This document shows, piece by piece, positions 17,353-26,653 of a stretch of 60,081 nt of DNA. The DNA is from Flavobacteriaceae bacterium. Lineage in GTDB: Bacteria > Bacteroidota > Bacteroidia > Flavobacteriales > Flavobacteriaceae. Both the position numbers and the translations under genes were made by a program. Each line of letters begins with the position of its first letter. Within the stretch, counting starts at the first letter, position 1. The notes under the pieces were generated by a model. That model searched no databases. It saw only the letters and a program-made list of their open reading frames with translations, and was not told the DNA's origin. The stretch is from the NCBI GenBank assembly GCA_021647405.1, contig JAKIUU010000014.1, forward strand, positions 1-60,081, written 5' to 3'.

Positions 17353-17721
17353 ATGAAATTTAGTAAAGTTATAACAATTGGATTTTTAATTGTCTTTTTA
17401 AACTCTTGCACAAATACCTCTAAAGCAGGATATTACCACGTTTTATTACTTGAATACGCTGCTAATACACCTCAGACAGAAATAACAAACGATGTATTAG
17501 GGTTTAAAAAAATACCCGATGTAATTGATGTCGTCATAGGTAAAATTAAACCTAACAAACGGAATCCTTTTTCAAATTTTAATTACAGTGTGGTCTTAAC
17601 TTTTAAAAATAAAAAGGGATTAGAAAACTACTTAAAACACCCTTATCACGTTAAAATTTACAACAAACACAAACCTTATATAAAAGCCATTTATACGGCC
17701 GATTTTGATGCGTTGAAATAA
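17353..17721 (+). CDS. Dabb-domain lipoprotein
   Basis: A 122-residue lipoprotein (MKFSKVITIGFLIVFLNSCT, lipobox LNSC). The mature part is one stress-responsive alpha/beta-barrel (Dabb) domain: YYHVLLLEYA opens the barrel, IGKIKPN follows, and NYSVVLTFKNKKGLENYLKHPYH carries the usual F-x-L-x-x-Y-x-x-H-P-x-H pattern. Dabb proteins are dimeric ferredoxin-like folds of mostly unknown function. It follows the Nramp-like gene by 10 bases and is probably the last gene of that operon; a terminator lies downstream. Confidence 0.85.
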   Translation: MKFSKVITIGFLIVFLNSCTNTSKAGYYHVLLLEYAANTPQTEITNDVLGFKKIPDVIDVVIGKIKPNKRNPFSNFNYSVVLTFKNKKGLENYLKHPYHVKIYNKHKPYIKAIYTADFDALK

Positions 17722-17758
17722 TGTAATTTTTACCACAAATAGTAATTGTATCCTAATG

Positions 17759-17796
17759 AAAAACAGCCCTACAATTTAAACTGTAGGGCTGTTTTT
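17759..17796. terminator. Bidirectional terminator
   Basis: AAAAACAGCCCTACA and TGTAGGGCTGTTTTT form a perfect 15-bp stem with an 8-base loop between the convergent Dabb and T9SS-protein genes. Confidence 0.9.
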
Positions 17797-17820
17797 ATTA
17801 ATACTAACCTAAAACTCTTA

Positions 17821-20199
17821 TTACTTCACTAATATTTTTTTAGATAAAACCACAGAATTATTGAGTTTTAAAGTCAAAAAATAAAGACCTATTTTAAACT
17901 TATTTGCTTGCAAAGAAACTTTATAAGTTCCTTCGTTTTGGAATTTAGAAGGTGTTTTTAATATTTGTCTTCCCCTAATGTCATAAACAACTATTTGAGC
18001 TTCGCCAGCCCTCTTTAAATTATATGTAACATTGAGATTTTCTTCTTTTTGTACCGGATTAGGATAAAGATTTAAACTGCCATATTTATTGTTATAAAAC
18101 TCATCTATACCAGCCGTACCTGTAGTAGGATCACTTTGTGCATAAATGCCAGTACCAGTACCTACCATCAGGGCGTCATAAAGCAAGAAATTAATAATGG
18201 TTCCATTAGGATAAGCATATGAATTCCAAGACGTGTCACCGGATTTAAAGTAGTACACTTTGTTATCTACACCAACAAATAAATGTGTTGTACTATTGGT
18301 AATGGCTCTTCCTACTTCATTTGTAGTTACAATAAATCCCGTCATGTCAAAAGGTGTCCACAGCCCATCTCCTGCAACAGCTTTTGAATAAACCACCACT
18401 TGATTACTTGTAACCGCAGGATCTGTACCTACTGCATATAAAGTGTTTGTTGCACTATCAAGACTAATATCATTTATAGCTACAGTTATAGCACTCCCAG
18501 TGCTAGTTGTACTAGCATCCATATCTTGAGTGACTGTCCAACTTGTACCATTTTGTACTAATTTATAGATACTACTTCCTGTGGGTGTAGAAGAATCATA
18601 ATCAACGCCTACATAAGCCACAATATCAGTTCCTTCTTGATTAAATACGATATCATTTACATCTACATCATTTACAGTAGAACCAAATAATAATTGTTGA
18701 TTCCATGTTGCACCTGAATCCAAGGAATAAAATAAGCCTCCTTTTTCTGTTCCAGTAATTTCGAAACCTGCAAAAACAATAGTTTCATCATAAGGGCAAA
18801 CCGTAATTGCATTTACTTTAGTATTGCCTGAATAGCTATATGGAGATGATTCTGGTGTAAATACACGTGTCCAGTTTGTTCCACTATCTGTAGTTTTATA
18901 CACTCTTACGTTACCAACATAGCAAGTTTTGGTATCTGAATCTAACATCCCCACAGAATGATAAGGAGCCCCGTCATTGTTAGGAAACATGGCATTTGTC
19001 CAAGTTGGGGTTGTTTGATAAGTAGTTGCCTTTCTAACACCCGATTTAGAAGCTATCCACGCTGTATTTTTATCTGTTGACATCTCCATATCGTTTACAT
19101 TAACGGCTTCTATACCTTCGTCAGCACTCACAATATTTAAACCATTATCTAACGAAACACCCAAGCCTTGGTCTGTTGTCATGTACACCATTTTTACATT
19201 GTTTGGATCTGCAAAGACATAACCGTCGTTAGGATGTGTATAGTAAGATGCCAAACCAAAAGTACCCCAAGTACCAGTATCGCCTCTGTTATTACTAAAA
19301 ATTGTAGAAAAATAGACATAATACGCCGAAGCATCGCCACTAAAGTCAATATTTGGGCCAGACACACCCGAAACAGTCGTATCAAATTCAGTATAAGAAG
19401 TACCACCATCATCAGAATAGGCAATAAATTTAGTCGCATTATCAGATCCTCCAATAACAAAACGGCCATCTGGGGCTATGCCAAAGGCGTTCCAGCTGAC
19501 TGAAGGACTCGTGAGGGTAGTTGTTACAGCAGAAAAAGTAGAAGAAGCTGTTAAAGCATTATAAGCCTCACTAGATTCGTATAGTGTAGGCGAAGTACCT
19601 TTAACAAATACAAATATTTTACCAGACACAGGATTAATAACATATGAAGCATTAGTAATTGCGCTTGGTAAAGCTAAAGGTGGTGTTGCGCTTGGCGTAA
19701 AAATGTTTGAAGCGTCTAAAGTGCCAAAAACCAATTGACCGCTTTGTTCTACAAAAATATTATCGCCTTTTATAAATACGTTATTAACGCCCCCGGTTAC
19801 AGCTTCTATTGCCGTTGTAAGACTAGGGTCGGTGCTATACAAATTATTATTTGTAACAAAATACAAATACCCTGATGTTTTATGAGCTGCAATTTTACTA
19901 ACACTTGAACCAAACCCTTGGGTGTCATCCATAGAAGGAATTTTAGTAAACGCACTAATAACAGGTGTCCCAGTAGGATCTGTAAAAAGATCGGCATAAA
20001 AACCTGTATTAACACTTTCTGTAGTTACATAAATACGTGAATGTGTGGCATCTAATTGATAACCAGTAATGGCATTAATACGACCACCATAAATGGCTTG
20101 AACATTGGGAATACCTAAATCTGATTGTGCTAACACGGGAGCGGATAACGCCAATAAAACAACTATTATCGGCATTAAAAAAAGGTAATTTTTTTTCAT
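17821..20199 (-). CDS. Secreted T9SS cargo protein with BNR/sialidase-type repeats
   Basis: A 792-residue exported protein. It has a Sec signal (MKKNYLFLMPIIVVLLALSAPVLAQ). The body is beta-propeller-like with BNR/Asp-box-type repeats (SDDGGTSYTEF, TTDSGTNWTRV, SLDSGATWNQQ), as in sialidases, Vps10-type and photosystem-assembly-like propellers; there is no arginine triad to argue for true sialidase activity. Residues about 705-792 form a type A type IX secretion sorting domain (LNLYPNPVQKEENLNV, then VVYDIRGRQIL and GLYFLTLKLNN). It is expected on the cell surface or in the medium. It has its own terminator and stands alone. Confidence 0.9.
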   Translation of the reverse strand: MKKNYLFLMPIIVVLLALSAPVLAQSDLGIPNVQAIYGGRINAITGYQLDATHSRIYVTTESVNTGFYADLFTDPTGTPVISAFTKIPSMDDTQGFGSSVSKIAAHKTSGYLYFVTNNNLYSTDPSLTTAIEAVTGGVNNVFIKGDNIFVEQSGQLVFGTLDASNIFTPSATPPLALPSAITNASYVINPVSGKIFVFVKGTSPTLYESSEAYNALTASSTFSAVTTTLTSPSVSWNAFGIAPDGRFVIGGSDNATKFIAYSDDGGTSYTEFDTTVSGVSGPNIDFSGDASAYYVYFSTIFSNNRGDTGTWGTFGLASYYTHPNDGYVFADPNNVKMVYMTTDQGLGVSLDNGLNIVSADEGIEAVNVNDMEMSTDKNTAWIASKSGVRKATTYQTTPTWTNAMFPNNDGAPYHSVGMLDSDTKTCYVGNVRVYKTTDSGTNWTRVFTPESSPYSYSGNTKVNAITVCPYDETIVFAGFEITGTEKGGLFYSLDSGATWNQQLLFGSTVNDVDVNDIVFNQEGTDIVAYVGVDYDSSTPTGSSIYKLVQNGTSWTVTQDMDASTTSTGSAITVAINDISLDSATNTLYAVGTDPAVTSNQVVVYSKAVAGDGLWTPFDMTGFIVTTNEVGRAITNSTTHLFVGVDNKVYYFKSGDTSWNSYAYPNGTIINFLLYDALMVGTGTGIYAQSDPTTGTAGIDEFYNNKYGSLNLYPNPVQKEENLNVTYNLKRAGEAQIVVYDIRGRQILKTPSKFQNEGTYKVSLQANKFKIGLYFLTLKLNNSVVLSKKILVK

Positions 20200-20477
20200 A
20201 ATTGGTTTTTTTTTAGATTGTTAATGTTTGGTTAAAGAAAATTGCAAATAGAAATCTGTTCCAATATTACTAATAAAAACATCTTTATAAATAGGTATTT
20301 TCCCCTTATGAAATCTTAGCTTACTTTATATTAGTCTCATTATGCATTTTAAATAATGCTAATTTTAATACCATAATAAATATAAGTATCTTTAAATCAA
20401 AGAAATAAAATAGAAGATGCTTAACAAAAAAACACCTTGTAAATAAATTCTAATAATTTGTTACAATTAGATAATTG

Positions 20478-21593
20478 TTACACTTTTAGGCTTTTGATGA
20501 ATTCCTTTGGTGTTACACCTTGGCTTTTTTTGAAATTTCTGTAGTAAGACACTCTTGAATTAAAGCCAGAAGATAAACCAACGCCCTCAATAGACAGTTT
20601 GTTTTTCTCAATTTCTTTTAATAAACCAATGGAATAACCAATTCTTTTTTTATTGATGAAATCGTAAAAATTGGTTTTATAATGGCTTTTAAATATTTGT
20701 GATAACAGATACGGTTTAACGGCTATCTTTACGCTAAAAGAGGTAAGTGTTAGACTATTATCTAAAAATATATTATCCTTAATTTCATTATTTATTTTTT
20801 CAATGGGTAATTTATAATCATATATCTTTTCTGTTATAATTGTTTTGCCCTCTTTAACTATTTTACTTTCTTTAATAAAGGTGGCTAATTGCATTCTTGT
20901 AAATAAAGATTCGCAATTTCTAGCTGAAAATAATACTATAAAAAATATTATTATCATTAATATTGGCATAATTATAAATTCGGCAATAAAAGGTGGCAGG
21001 ATTAAATAACTAAAAACACTTATCAACGTTAAACTTAAAAGTGCATAATTGAATATTAAAATAAAGTGAATTTTATTTTGATCTATGTTTGCTTTTAAAT
21101 ATTTCTTGGCTTTGTTTATTTGGCTTATATTTAATAATGCATAGTATATGTTATTTCCTAAAAAAATAAAATTTAATATCACAAATGATAGTGTGAAATT
21201 GCCATTTTTTAAATTATATATAAATTTAGCTTTATCATCATTTAAGTAAAAAAGAAAAAGGAAATAAATCAAATAGCAAACAGATAAATAAAACAGAATA
21301 TGTTTAGCACTTTTAAATCTAAGTTTTTTACCAATAAAGTAATTTGTGTATATATAGCTTAAAAAAGGCAAAACAAAACTAAGATGACTTAAAACAAATG
21401 CTGTTGGCAGCATATTGCTATTTTTTTGAAGTATGGCCAAATTAAATACATAATTAAAAATAGGAAGTAAAAAAATGAGGCCTAACACAATATTTGTAAT
21501 AGAATTTTTATTGCGCAGCAATAGAAATAAACCCATAACTAACAAGTTTAATATTACCGTAAAATTTATTATTGTAGATAAAGTATATTCCAT
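20478..21593 (-). CDS. Membrane-anchored AraC-family regulator
   Basis: The N-terminal 230 residues hold about seven hydrophobic helices (from MEYTLSTIINFTVILNLLVM). The last 100 residues are an AraC-type double helix-turn-helix DNA-binding domain (SVKIAVKPYLLSQIFKSHY, INKKRIGYSI, SGFNSRVSYYRNFKKSQG, then TPKEF). This 7TM-plus-AraC architecture is typical of Bacteroidota regulators thought to sense membrane or periplasmic signals. I prefer the ATG at 21593, where the first helix starts, over the upstream start at 21644. The neighbouring T9SS protein gene is a plausible target, by position only. Confidence 0.88.
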   Translation of the reverse strand: MEYTLSTIINFTVILNLLVMGLFLLLRNKNSITNIVLGLIFLLPIFNYVFNLAILQKNSNMLPTAFVLSHLSFVLPFLSYIYTNYFIGKKLRFKSAKHILFYLSVCYLIYFLFLFYLNDDKAKFIYNLKNGNFTLSFVILNFIFLGNNIYYALLNISQINKAKKYLKANIDQNKIHFILIFNYALLSLTLISVFSYLILPPFIAEFIIMPILMIIIFFIVLFSARNCESLFTRMQLATFIKESKIVKEGKTIITEKIYDYKLPIEKINNEIKDNIFLDNSLTLTSFSVKIAVKPYLLSQIFKSHYKTNFYDFINKKRIGYSIGLLKEIEKNKLSIEGVGLSSGFNSRVSYYRNFKKSQGVTPKEFIKSLKV

Positions 21594-21824
21594 TATTCTG
21601 TTGTCATTATAAGTAAGGCTGATATTTAAAGTTATTCGTGACAAATGACTTGCGGTTAAATCAAAATAATAACCGGTTAGTTCTGTACAAATATATAAAT
21701 ACTTCTTAGCTTATTTTTAAATAAGATTTTCAATATCAACTATCCACTTGATATTTGTAACTTTGTTATCACTTTAACAAACTAAAAAGTTTAAAAAGGT
21801 TCTGATTATAAAACATAGCCGATT

Positions 21825-22781
21825 ATGATCAAACAAATTTTTTTTCTGATTTTCCTTATGCTCTTTTCTTGCTCTCGGGAACAGACCAAAGAAGCAACAG
21901 AAAATTCTTTTTTGCCTTTAAATCATCAAGAACCTTATACTGCTGGCACGACCTATTTTGGATTTAACAATTACATTGAATACAAAGCCGGTAATTTGCC
22001 TATTATTATAGTTGCCCCACATGGTGGCAGTATTACCCCTTTTGATATTCCAGACAGAACTTACGGCACAATGACAGTAGATTCAAATACTGAACAATTG
22101 AGTGTCCTAATTGCTGACAGCATAAAAGCCAGATTTGGAAAATACCCCCATTTAATTATTTGCCGACTCAAACGCACAAAATTAGACGCCAATAGAGATG
22201 TTGATGAAGCTGCTCAAGGCAACGCCATAGCCAGCCATTCGTGGGAAGAATTTCACCACTATATTGAAGTGGCAAAAACAAAAATAACGCAAGATTATGG
22301 CAATGGATTGTATTTAGACATACACGGTCATGGCATAAACCCCGATGGGTTTTATGATTTACGAATATGGCTTGGATATCTTTTAACTAGTGAAGAGTTA
22401 GACCTACCTGATAATATTTTAAATTCTGATAATTATAAAAATAAATCGAGTATTAAAATGCTGGCAGAAACAAGTAACTCAGAATTTATCGCCTTAATTA
22501 GAGGCCCCTTAAGTTTTGGTTCCCTCATAGAAAACGCAGGGTATGCCTCCGTTCCAAGTAATATTAATCCCAGCCCTCAAGGAAGCAGATTTTTTAGTGG
22601 TGGATACAATACCTGGCGTCATGGCTCTAAAAATAGTGGTGCTATAGATGCCATTCAACTGGAATTACCAAAAATAGGCATTCGGAATAATCAAGCCGAA
22701 TGGTCTGCATTTTCTGGCAAACTTACCGGTGTTCTCAATCAGTATTTTCAAGAACATTACAAGATTAATTTGTCGCAATAA
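21825..22781 (+). CDS. N-formylglutamate amidohydrolase-like lipoprotein
   Basis: A 318-residue lipoprotein (MIKQIFFLIFLMLFSCS, lipobox LFSC). The body matches the N-formylglutamate amidohydrolase superfamily, a zinc-hydrolase fold: IIVAPHGG near the start, KLDANRDVDEAA, YLDIHGHG, and a late QLELPK. These histidines and acidic residues are the expected metal ligands. True HutG-type enzymes are cytoplasmic; this exported form probably acts on an extracellular amide, substrate unknown. It has a TAACTTTG -7 box at 21758-21765. Confidence 0.8.
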   Translation: MIKQIFFLIFLMLFSCSREQTKEATENSFLPLNHQEPYTAGTTYFGFNNYIEYKAGNLPIIIVAPHGGSITPFDIPDRTYGTMTVDSNTEQLSVLIADSIKARFGKYPHLIICRLKRTKLDANRDVDEAAQGNAIASHSWEEFHHYIEVAKTKITQDYGNGLYLDIHGHGINPDGFYDLRIWLGYLLTSEELDLPDNILNSDNYKNKSSIKMLAETSNSEFIALIRGPLSFGSLIENAGYASVPSNINPSPQGSRFFSGGYNTWRHGSKNSGAIDAIQLELPKIGIRNNQAEWSAFSGKLTGVLNQYFQEHYKINLSQ

Positions 22782-22886
22782 GCACCTCATATTTAAACTC
22801 ACATTGAGTTCCCCTGCTAGTTTAAACGGCTTGCTCGGATTGAAATAGAAACTTCTTTTCTTGTATTTTAGTATTTCTTTAATTTG

Positions 22887-22894
22887 TACCTTTG
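22887..22894 (+). promoter_or_regulatory. -7 promoter element of lipA
   Basis: TACCTTTG matches TAnnTTTG. A transcript would begin near 22901, after the in-frame TTG at 22884, so the ATG at 22917 must be the lipA start. Confidence 0.6.
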
Positions 22895-22916
22895 TCGCCT
22901 TATAATAGGTACCCCT

Positions 22917-23786
22917 ATGTCTGATAATACTGCAACAGAAAAAAGAATGCCCAAACCAAAATGGTTGCGTGTAAAATTGCCCATTGGCAAAAAATACACC
23001 CAATTAAGAAAACTGGTTGAAGACAACAACTTGCATACCATTTGCACCAGTGGCAGTTGTCCCAATATGGGTGAGTGTTGGACAGAAGGCACAGCTACTT
23101 TTATGATTTTGGGCAATATTTGTACCCGCTCTTGCGGATTTTGTGGTGTAAAAACAGGACGTCCCAACGCAGTTGACAGAAATGAACCCCAAAAAGTAGC
23201 GCAGTCTATTAAAATAATGAAAATAAAACATGCGGTCATAACATCGGTTGACCGTGATGACTTAAAAGATGGTGGTTCGATTATTTGGGTCGAAACAATA
23301 AAGGCCATTCGCAGCGAAAATCCCCATACAACTTTAGAAACTTTAATTCCCGATTTTAGGGCCATTCACGAAAATATAGACCGCATAATTGCCGTGGCGC
23401 CCGAAGTGGTATCGCACAATCTTGAAACAGTCCGTCGTTTGACCAAAGAAGTCCGTATTCAAGCCAAATACGACAGAAGTCTTGCCGTTTTGACCTATCT
23501 CAAAGCCCAAGGGCTGCCCAGAACCAAATCGGGTATTATGCTTGGTTTGGGCGAAACTGAAGCAGAAGTAATAGAAACCATGACAGATTTAAGAAATGCC
23601 AATGTAGATATCATTACAATTGGTCAATACCTACAACCCAGCAGCAAACACCTTCCTGTGTTTGAGTTTATTCCACCCGAACAGTTTAAAAAATACGAAA
23701 CTTTGGGTCTTGAAATGGGCTTTAAGCATGTTGAAAGCGGGGCTTTGGTCCGCTCTTCTTACAAAGCCCAAAAACACCTTTTGTAA
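22917..23786 (+). CDS. lipA: Lipoyl synthase
   Basis: LipA inserts two sulfurs into octanoyl groups on lipoyl domains of 2-oxoacid dehydrogenases and the glycine cleavage H protein. It is a radical SAM enzyme with two [4Fe-4S] clusters. The auxiliary cluster cysteines are C43, C48 and C54 (CTSGSCPNMGEC), and the radical SAM cluster is C69-x3-C73-x2-C76 (CTRSCGFC). The closing serine motif RSSYKA is present. The length, 289 residues, is typical. The start is ATG 22917, supported by the promoter. lpdA, which uses lipoyl groups, lies at 35.5 kb. Confidence 0.97.
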   Translation: MSDNTATEKRMPKPKWLRVKLPIGKKYTQLRKLVEDNNLHTICTSGSCPNMGECWTEGTATFMILGNICTRSCGFCGVKTGRPNAVDRNEPQKVAQSIKIMKIKHAVITSVDRDDLKDGGSIIWVETIKAIRSENPHTTLETLIPDFRAIHENIDRIIAVAPEVVSHNLETVRRLTKEVRIQAKYDRSLAVLTYLKAQGLPRTKSGIMLGLGETEAEVIETMTDLRNANVDIITIGQYLQPSSKHLPVFEFIPPEQFKKYETLGLEMGFKHVESGALVRSSYKAQKHLL

Positions 23787-23926
23787 CTTTTTAAATTCTA
23801 TAAATACACAAGCTCTTTTTTAACTAAGCTTTAACAAAAACCCTTTTGCTTTGGCATAGGTTTTGCAACTTCTAAAGAAGAAATAATTTTTCATAAAATT
23901 ATGTAAGTTGGTTAGTTGGTTGAAAG

Positions 23927-23955
23927 AAAAGCATCTGTTTTAAACAGGTGCTTTT
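23927..23955. terminator. Bidirectional terminator
   Basis: AAAAGCATCTGTTT pairs with AAACAGGTGCTTTT (one G-T pair) between the convergent lipA and glucosaminidase genes. Confidence 0.85.
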
Positions 23956-23960
23956 CTTAG

Positions 23961-24803
23961 TTACCACGCTTTTTCGAAAGGTAATTTGTCCTTATAAATA
24001 GCTTTCGAAAGGGGTACCAAGCCTGCATTTTTAAGAATGTAAATCACTTTTTTAGGCCAGGTTTTTCTAAAATTAAAAGTATTTGGTCGGCCACCAATGT
24101 CATTTATAAACATGAGGGCTGTTTTTTCTTCAAGCAATACCAATTTACCATGTACATTTACCATACTGTCTAATTTTTGGCGTGCTCTTTTATAGGCAAC
24201 TATGCGGCTTTTATGCGAAATAAAAATGTGTAAAAAATCGGATATATTCTGTAATTGTGCCGCCGATTTCGCCTTAGGATGGTGGCTAAAATAGCCCAAC
24301 TGAAATGTTGTACCAGCAATAGCACTGGGTCGGTAATCTTTTTTTAAGCTTGGTTCTCTATTTTTCCAAATCAAATCTAATTTGGGATGCTTTGAAAGTT
24401 CTAAAGAATCAAATATTACATTGCCCGTTTTTTTCGACGTTGGCAAATACAACGCTGGCAATTCTTTATCGCCGCCTCTGGCACCCAAGCTCAATATGTT
24501 TCCTGAAATTCGGCCCACATAACCACTGTTCCACCCCGACTCTAATCCGGCCATAGCCAGAACGGCAGCAGGGGGCACATTTTCATTGATACATAATTGC
24601 ACAACAGGTGCTGCCAAACCGCTATAAAAAGCTTTGACATGGGCGTACTTTCGCAAGCTATAATGTTTTGTTTTTAAAGAATCTTTAACTAAAAATTTAC
24701 TGATTTTAACATTGGGTAAATTTTTATCTTTATGCGCCTCAGCACATCCAAATACAAAGACTAAAAGCAAACTTAAGATACTATTTAACCCCTTTTTAAA
24801 CAT
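23961..24803 (-). CDS. Glucosaminidase-domain lipoprotein (GH73-like)
   Basis: A 280-residue lipoprotein (lipobox VFGC). It has a lysozyme-like glucosaminidase domain: APVVQLCINENVPPAAVLAM carries the opening helix and AGLESGWNSG the catalytic glutamate, with GNILSLGARGG after it. It presumably cuts glycan strands of peptidoglycan in the periplasm. It lacks LysM or SH3 cell-wall-binding repeats. Its ATG follows the stop of punA by one base, so it is the last gene of the lpxK-punA operon. Confidence 0.82.
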   Translation of the reverse strand: MFKKGLNSILSLLLVFVFGCAEAHKDKNLPNVKISKFLVKDSLKTKHYSLRKYAHVKAFYSGLAAPVVQLCINENVPPAAVLAMAGLESGWNSGYVGRISGNILSLGARGGDKELPALYLPTSKKTGNVIFDSLELSKHPKLDLIWKNREPSLKKDYRPSAIAGTTFQLGYFSHHPKAKSAAQLQNISDFLHIFISHKSRIVAYKRARQKLDSMVNVHGKLVLLEEKTALMFINDIGGRPNTFNFRKTWPKKVIYILKNAGLVPLSKAIYKDKLPFEKAW

Positions 24804-24804
24804 A

Positions 24805-25617
24805 TTAAAAAGATGCTATAAATGCCGTTACCAAATCGCTTATTTTTTTCTCGGCTGTCTTGGCTGCTTTTTGAACCTCTTCGTGCGATACGGTTTCAGG
24901 TTTCCCTTCAATACCCAAATCGGTTATAACCGATATACCTAAGCATACCATATTCATGTGTTTTGCCACAATAACTTCGGGTACGGTTGACATACCCACA
25001 GCGTCAGCGCCCAATGTTTTAACCATTTTATATTCGGCTGGTGTTTCAAAAGTGGGGCCTTGAAGTGCCAAATAAACACCTTTTTGAATGGGCAAATTTT
25101 TGGCTTTGGCTAAAGCCTCAAATTTGGCAATATATTTTAAATTATAGGGTTCGTGCATATCGACAAAACGCGGCCCAAATCGGTCGTCATTTTTACCTCT
25201 TAACGGATGTTCTGGCATAAAATTAATATGGTCTGTAATAAGCATCACATCGCCCACGCTAAACTTTGGATTAACACCTCCACTTGCATTTGATACTATT
25301 AAATTATCAATACCTAAAATTTTCATAACCCGTATAGGAAATGTGGCTTCTTGCATTGTCCATCCTTCATAATAATGAAACCGGCCTTGCATGGCAACAA
25401 TTTTTTTACCCCCCAATTCACCATAAATTAGCTTACCCGAGTGCCCTTTTACAGTTGAAACCGGAAAGTTGGGTATATCGCCATAATCAAAACTTTTTTC
25501 TACACTTATATAATTTACCAAACTGCCTAGGCCTGTGCCTAAAACAATTCCAAATTCTGGATTGGTAAGCCCCTTTTCTTTTAAAAACTTAACTGTTTCT
25601 TGAACTTTGTTGAACAT
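24805..25617 (-). CDS. punA: Purine nucleoside phosphorylase, trimeric type
   Basis: This enzyme splits (deoxy)inosine and guanosine with phosphate for purine salvage. Motifs: the phosphate-binding GTGLGSLVNYI, then TVKGHSGKLIYGEL and QGRFHYYEGW, VSNASGGVN, the base-binding ALQGPTFETPAEY and GADAVGMSTVPE, and a late ISVITDLG. The length of 270 residues fits the low-molecular-mass trimeric PNPs. Its start overlaps the end of lpxK by 29 bases, which suggests coupled translation. Confidence 0.96.
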   Translation of the reverse strand: MFNKVQETVKFLKEKGLTNPEFGIVLGTGLGSLVNYISVEKSFDYGDIPNFPVSTVKGHSGKLIYGELGGKKIVAMQGRFHYYEGWTMQEATFPIRVMKILGIDNLIVSNASGGVNPKFSVGDVMLITDHINFMPEHPLRGKNDDRFGPRFVDMHEPYNLKYIAKFEALAKAKNLPIQKGVYLALQGPTFETPAEYKMVKTLGADAVGMSTVPEVIVAKHMNMVCLGISVITDLGIEGKPETVSHEEVQKAAKTAEKKISDLVTAFIASF

Positions 25618-26629
25618 AATTTATCATTTCTTCGTTAAAATCTTGTGCATCTTGTAAAAATACAACTTCTATTGGCAAATAAAATACTTTTTTATCACCT
25701 ATAAAAGACCTTACGTAATCTTTCTCGGTGGTAATTATTAATGCTTTTTTGGTATTTAAACCTTGTAGCTTCCTGTCAATTTTTTCTTTATCCTTTTTTG
25801 TAAAATTATAATGATCGCTGTATTTTAACAAAGTATGGTCAATATTATTTTCGGTTAAGAAAGATTGCAATGGTTTTGGGCTTGCAATACCGGTAACCAA
25901 CAGCACTTTATAGTTTTGCAACTCTTTTAAAGTGATATGCGACACATTGTTTAATACTTCATTTTTATAAGCTATGGTCGAAAAATACAACTTCTGATGG
26001 GGTTTTGGTTTCAGTTTTAAGCGAATTTTCTGTTGGGCTTCTGCCGATAAATCTTTGGGGCATTTGCTTACAATTATATGTGAAGCGCGTTTGGCATTAC
26101 ACGGCAGTTCTCTTAAATTACCTGTTGGCAACATACAATCATCTACATACAAATCATTATAAGTTGTTAAAAGTATGTTGATTTTTAGCTTTACTTTTCT
26201 ATGTTGATAAGCATCGTCTAACAAAACAAGCTCTGGTTTGATCTTTAGTTTTTTTAAAGTGTTAATGCCATGCGCCCTATCATTATCAACAGCCACATAA
26301 ACCGATTTAAATTTTAAATGGTATTGCATGGGTTCATCGCCAATAAGATTGGCTGAAGCATTTTTATTAGCTAAAACAAATCCTTTAGATTTTCGTTTAT
26401 ACCCCCGGCTTAATACAGCCACTTTAAACTGATCTTTTAAAAGATTGACAAGGTATTCTATGTGAGGTGTTTTGCCTGTACCCCCTGTATTTAGGTTTCC
26501 GACCCCAATGATTGGCATTGCAAAAACTGTGGATGTACGGATGCCTTTATCATAACTTTTATTTCTAAAACGGATAATCTGCCCGTATAAAAATGAAATG
26601 GGGAATAATATTTTGCGGAGTAAAATCAC
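25589..26629 (-). CDS. lpxK: Tetraacyldisaccharide 4'-kinase
   Basis: LpxK phosphorylates the 4' position of the lipid A disaccharide at the inner membrane, so the organism makes lipopolysaccharide. An N-terminal membrane helix (ILFPISFLYGQIIRF) is followed by the Walker A motif GNLNTGGTGKTP and the family motifs SRGYKRKSKG, GDEPMQY, and LLDDAYQHRKVK with catalytic acidic residues. The length of 346 residues is typical. It is the third-last gene of the minus-strand cluster and overlaps punA. Confidence 0.96.
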   Translation of the reverse strand: MILLRKILFPISFLYGQIIRFRNKSYDKGIRTSTVFAMPIIGVGNLNTGGTGKTPHIEYLVNLLKDQFKVAVLSRGYKRKSKGFVLANKNASANLIGDEPMQYHLKFKSVYVAVDNDRAHGINTLKKLKIKPELVLLDDAYQHRKVKLKINILLTTYNDLYVDDCMLPTGNLRELPCNAKRASHIIVSKCPKDLSAEAQQKIRLKLKPKPHQKLYFSTIAYKNEVLNNVSHITLKELQNYKVLLVTGIASPKPLQSFLTENNIDHTLLKYSDHYNFTKKDKEKIDRKLQGLNTKKALIITTEKDYVRSFIGDKKVFYLPIEVVFLQDAQDFNEEMINYVQQSSRNS

Positions 26630-26653
26630 TTGAGCTAAATTACAACATTGGCT

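Noticed and set aside
17821..20199. True sialidase
   Set aside because: Only Asp-box-like repeats are present; no arginine triad or catalytic tyrosine/glutamate pair could be identified.
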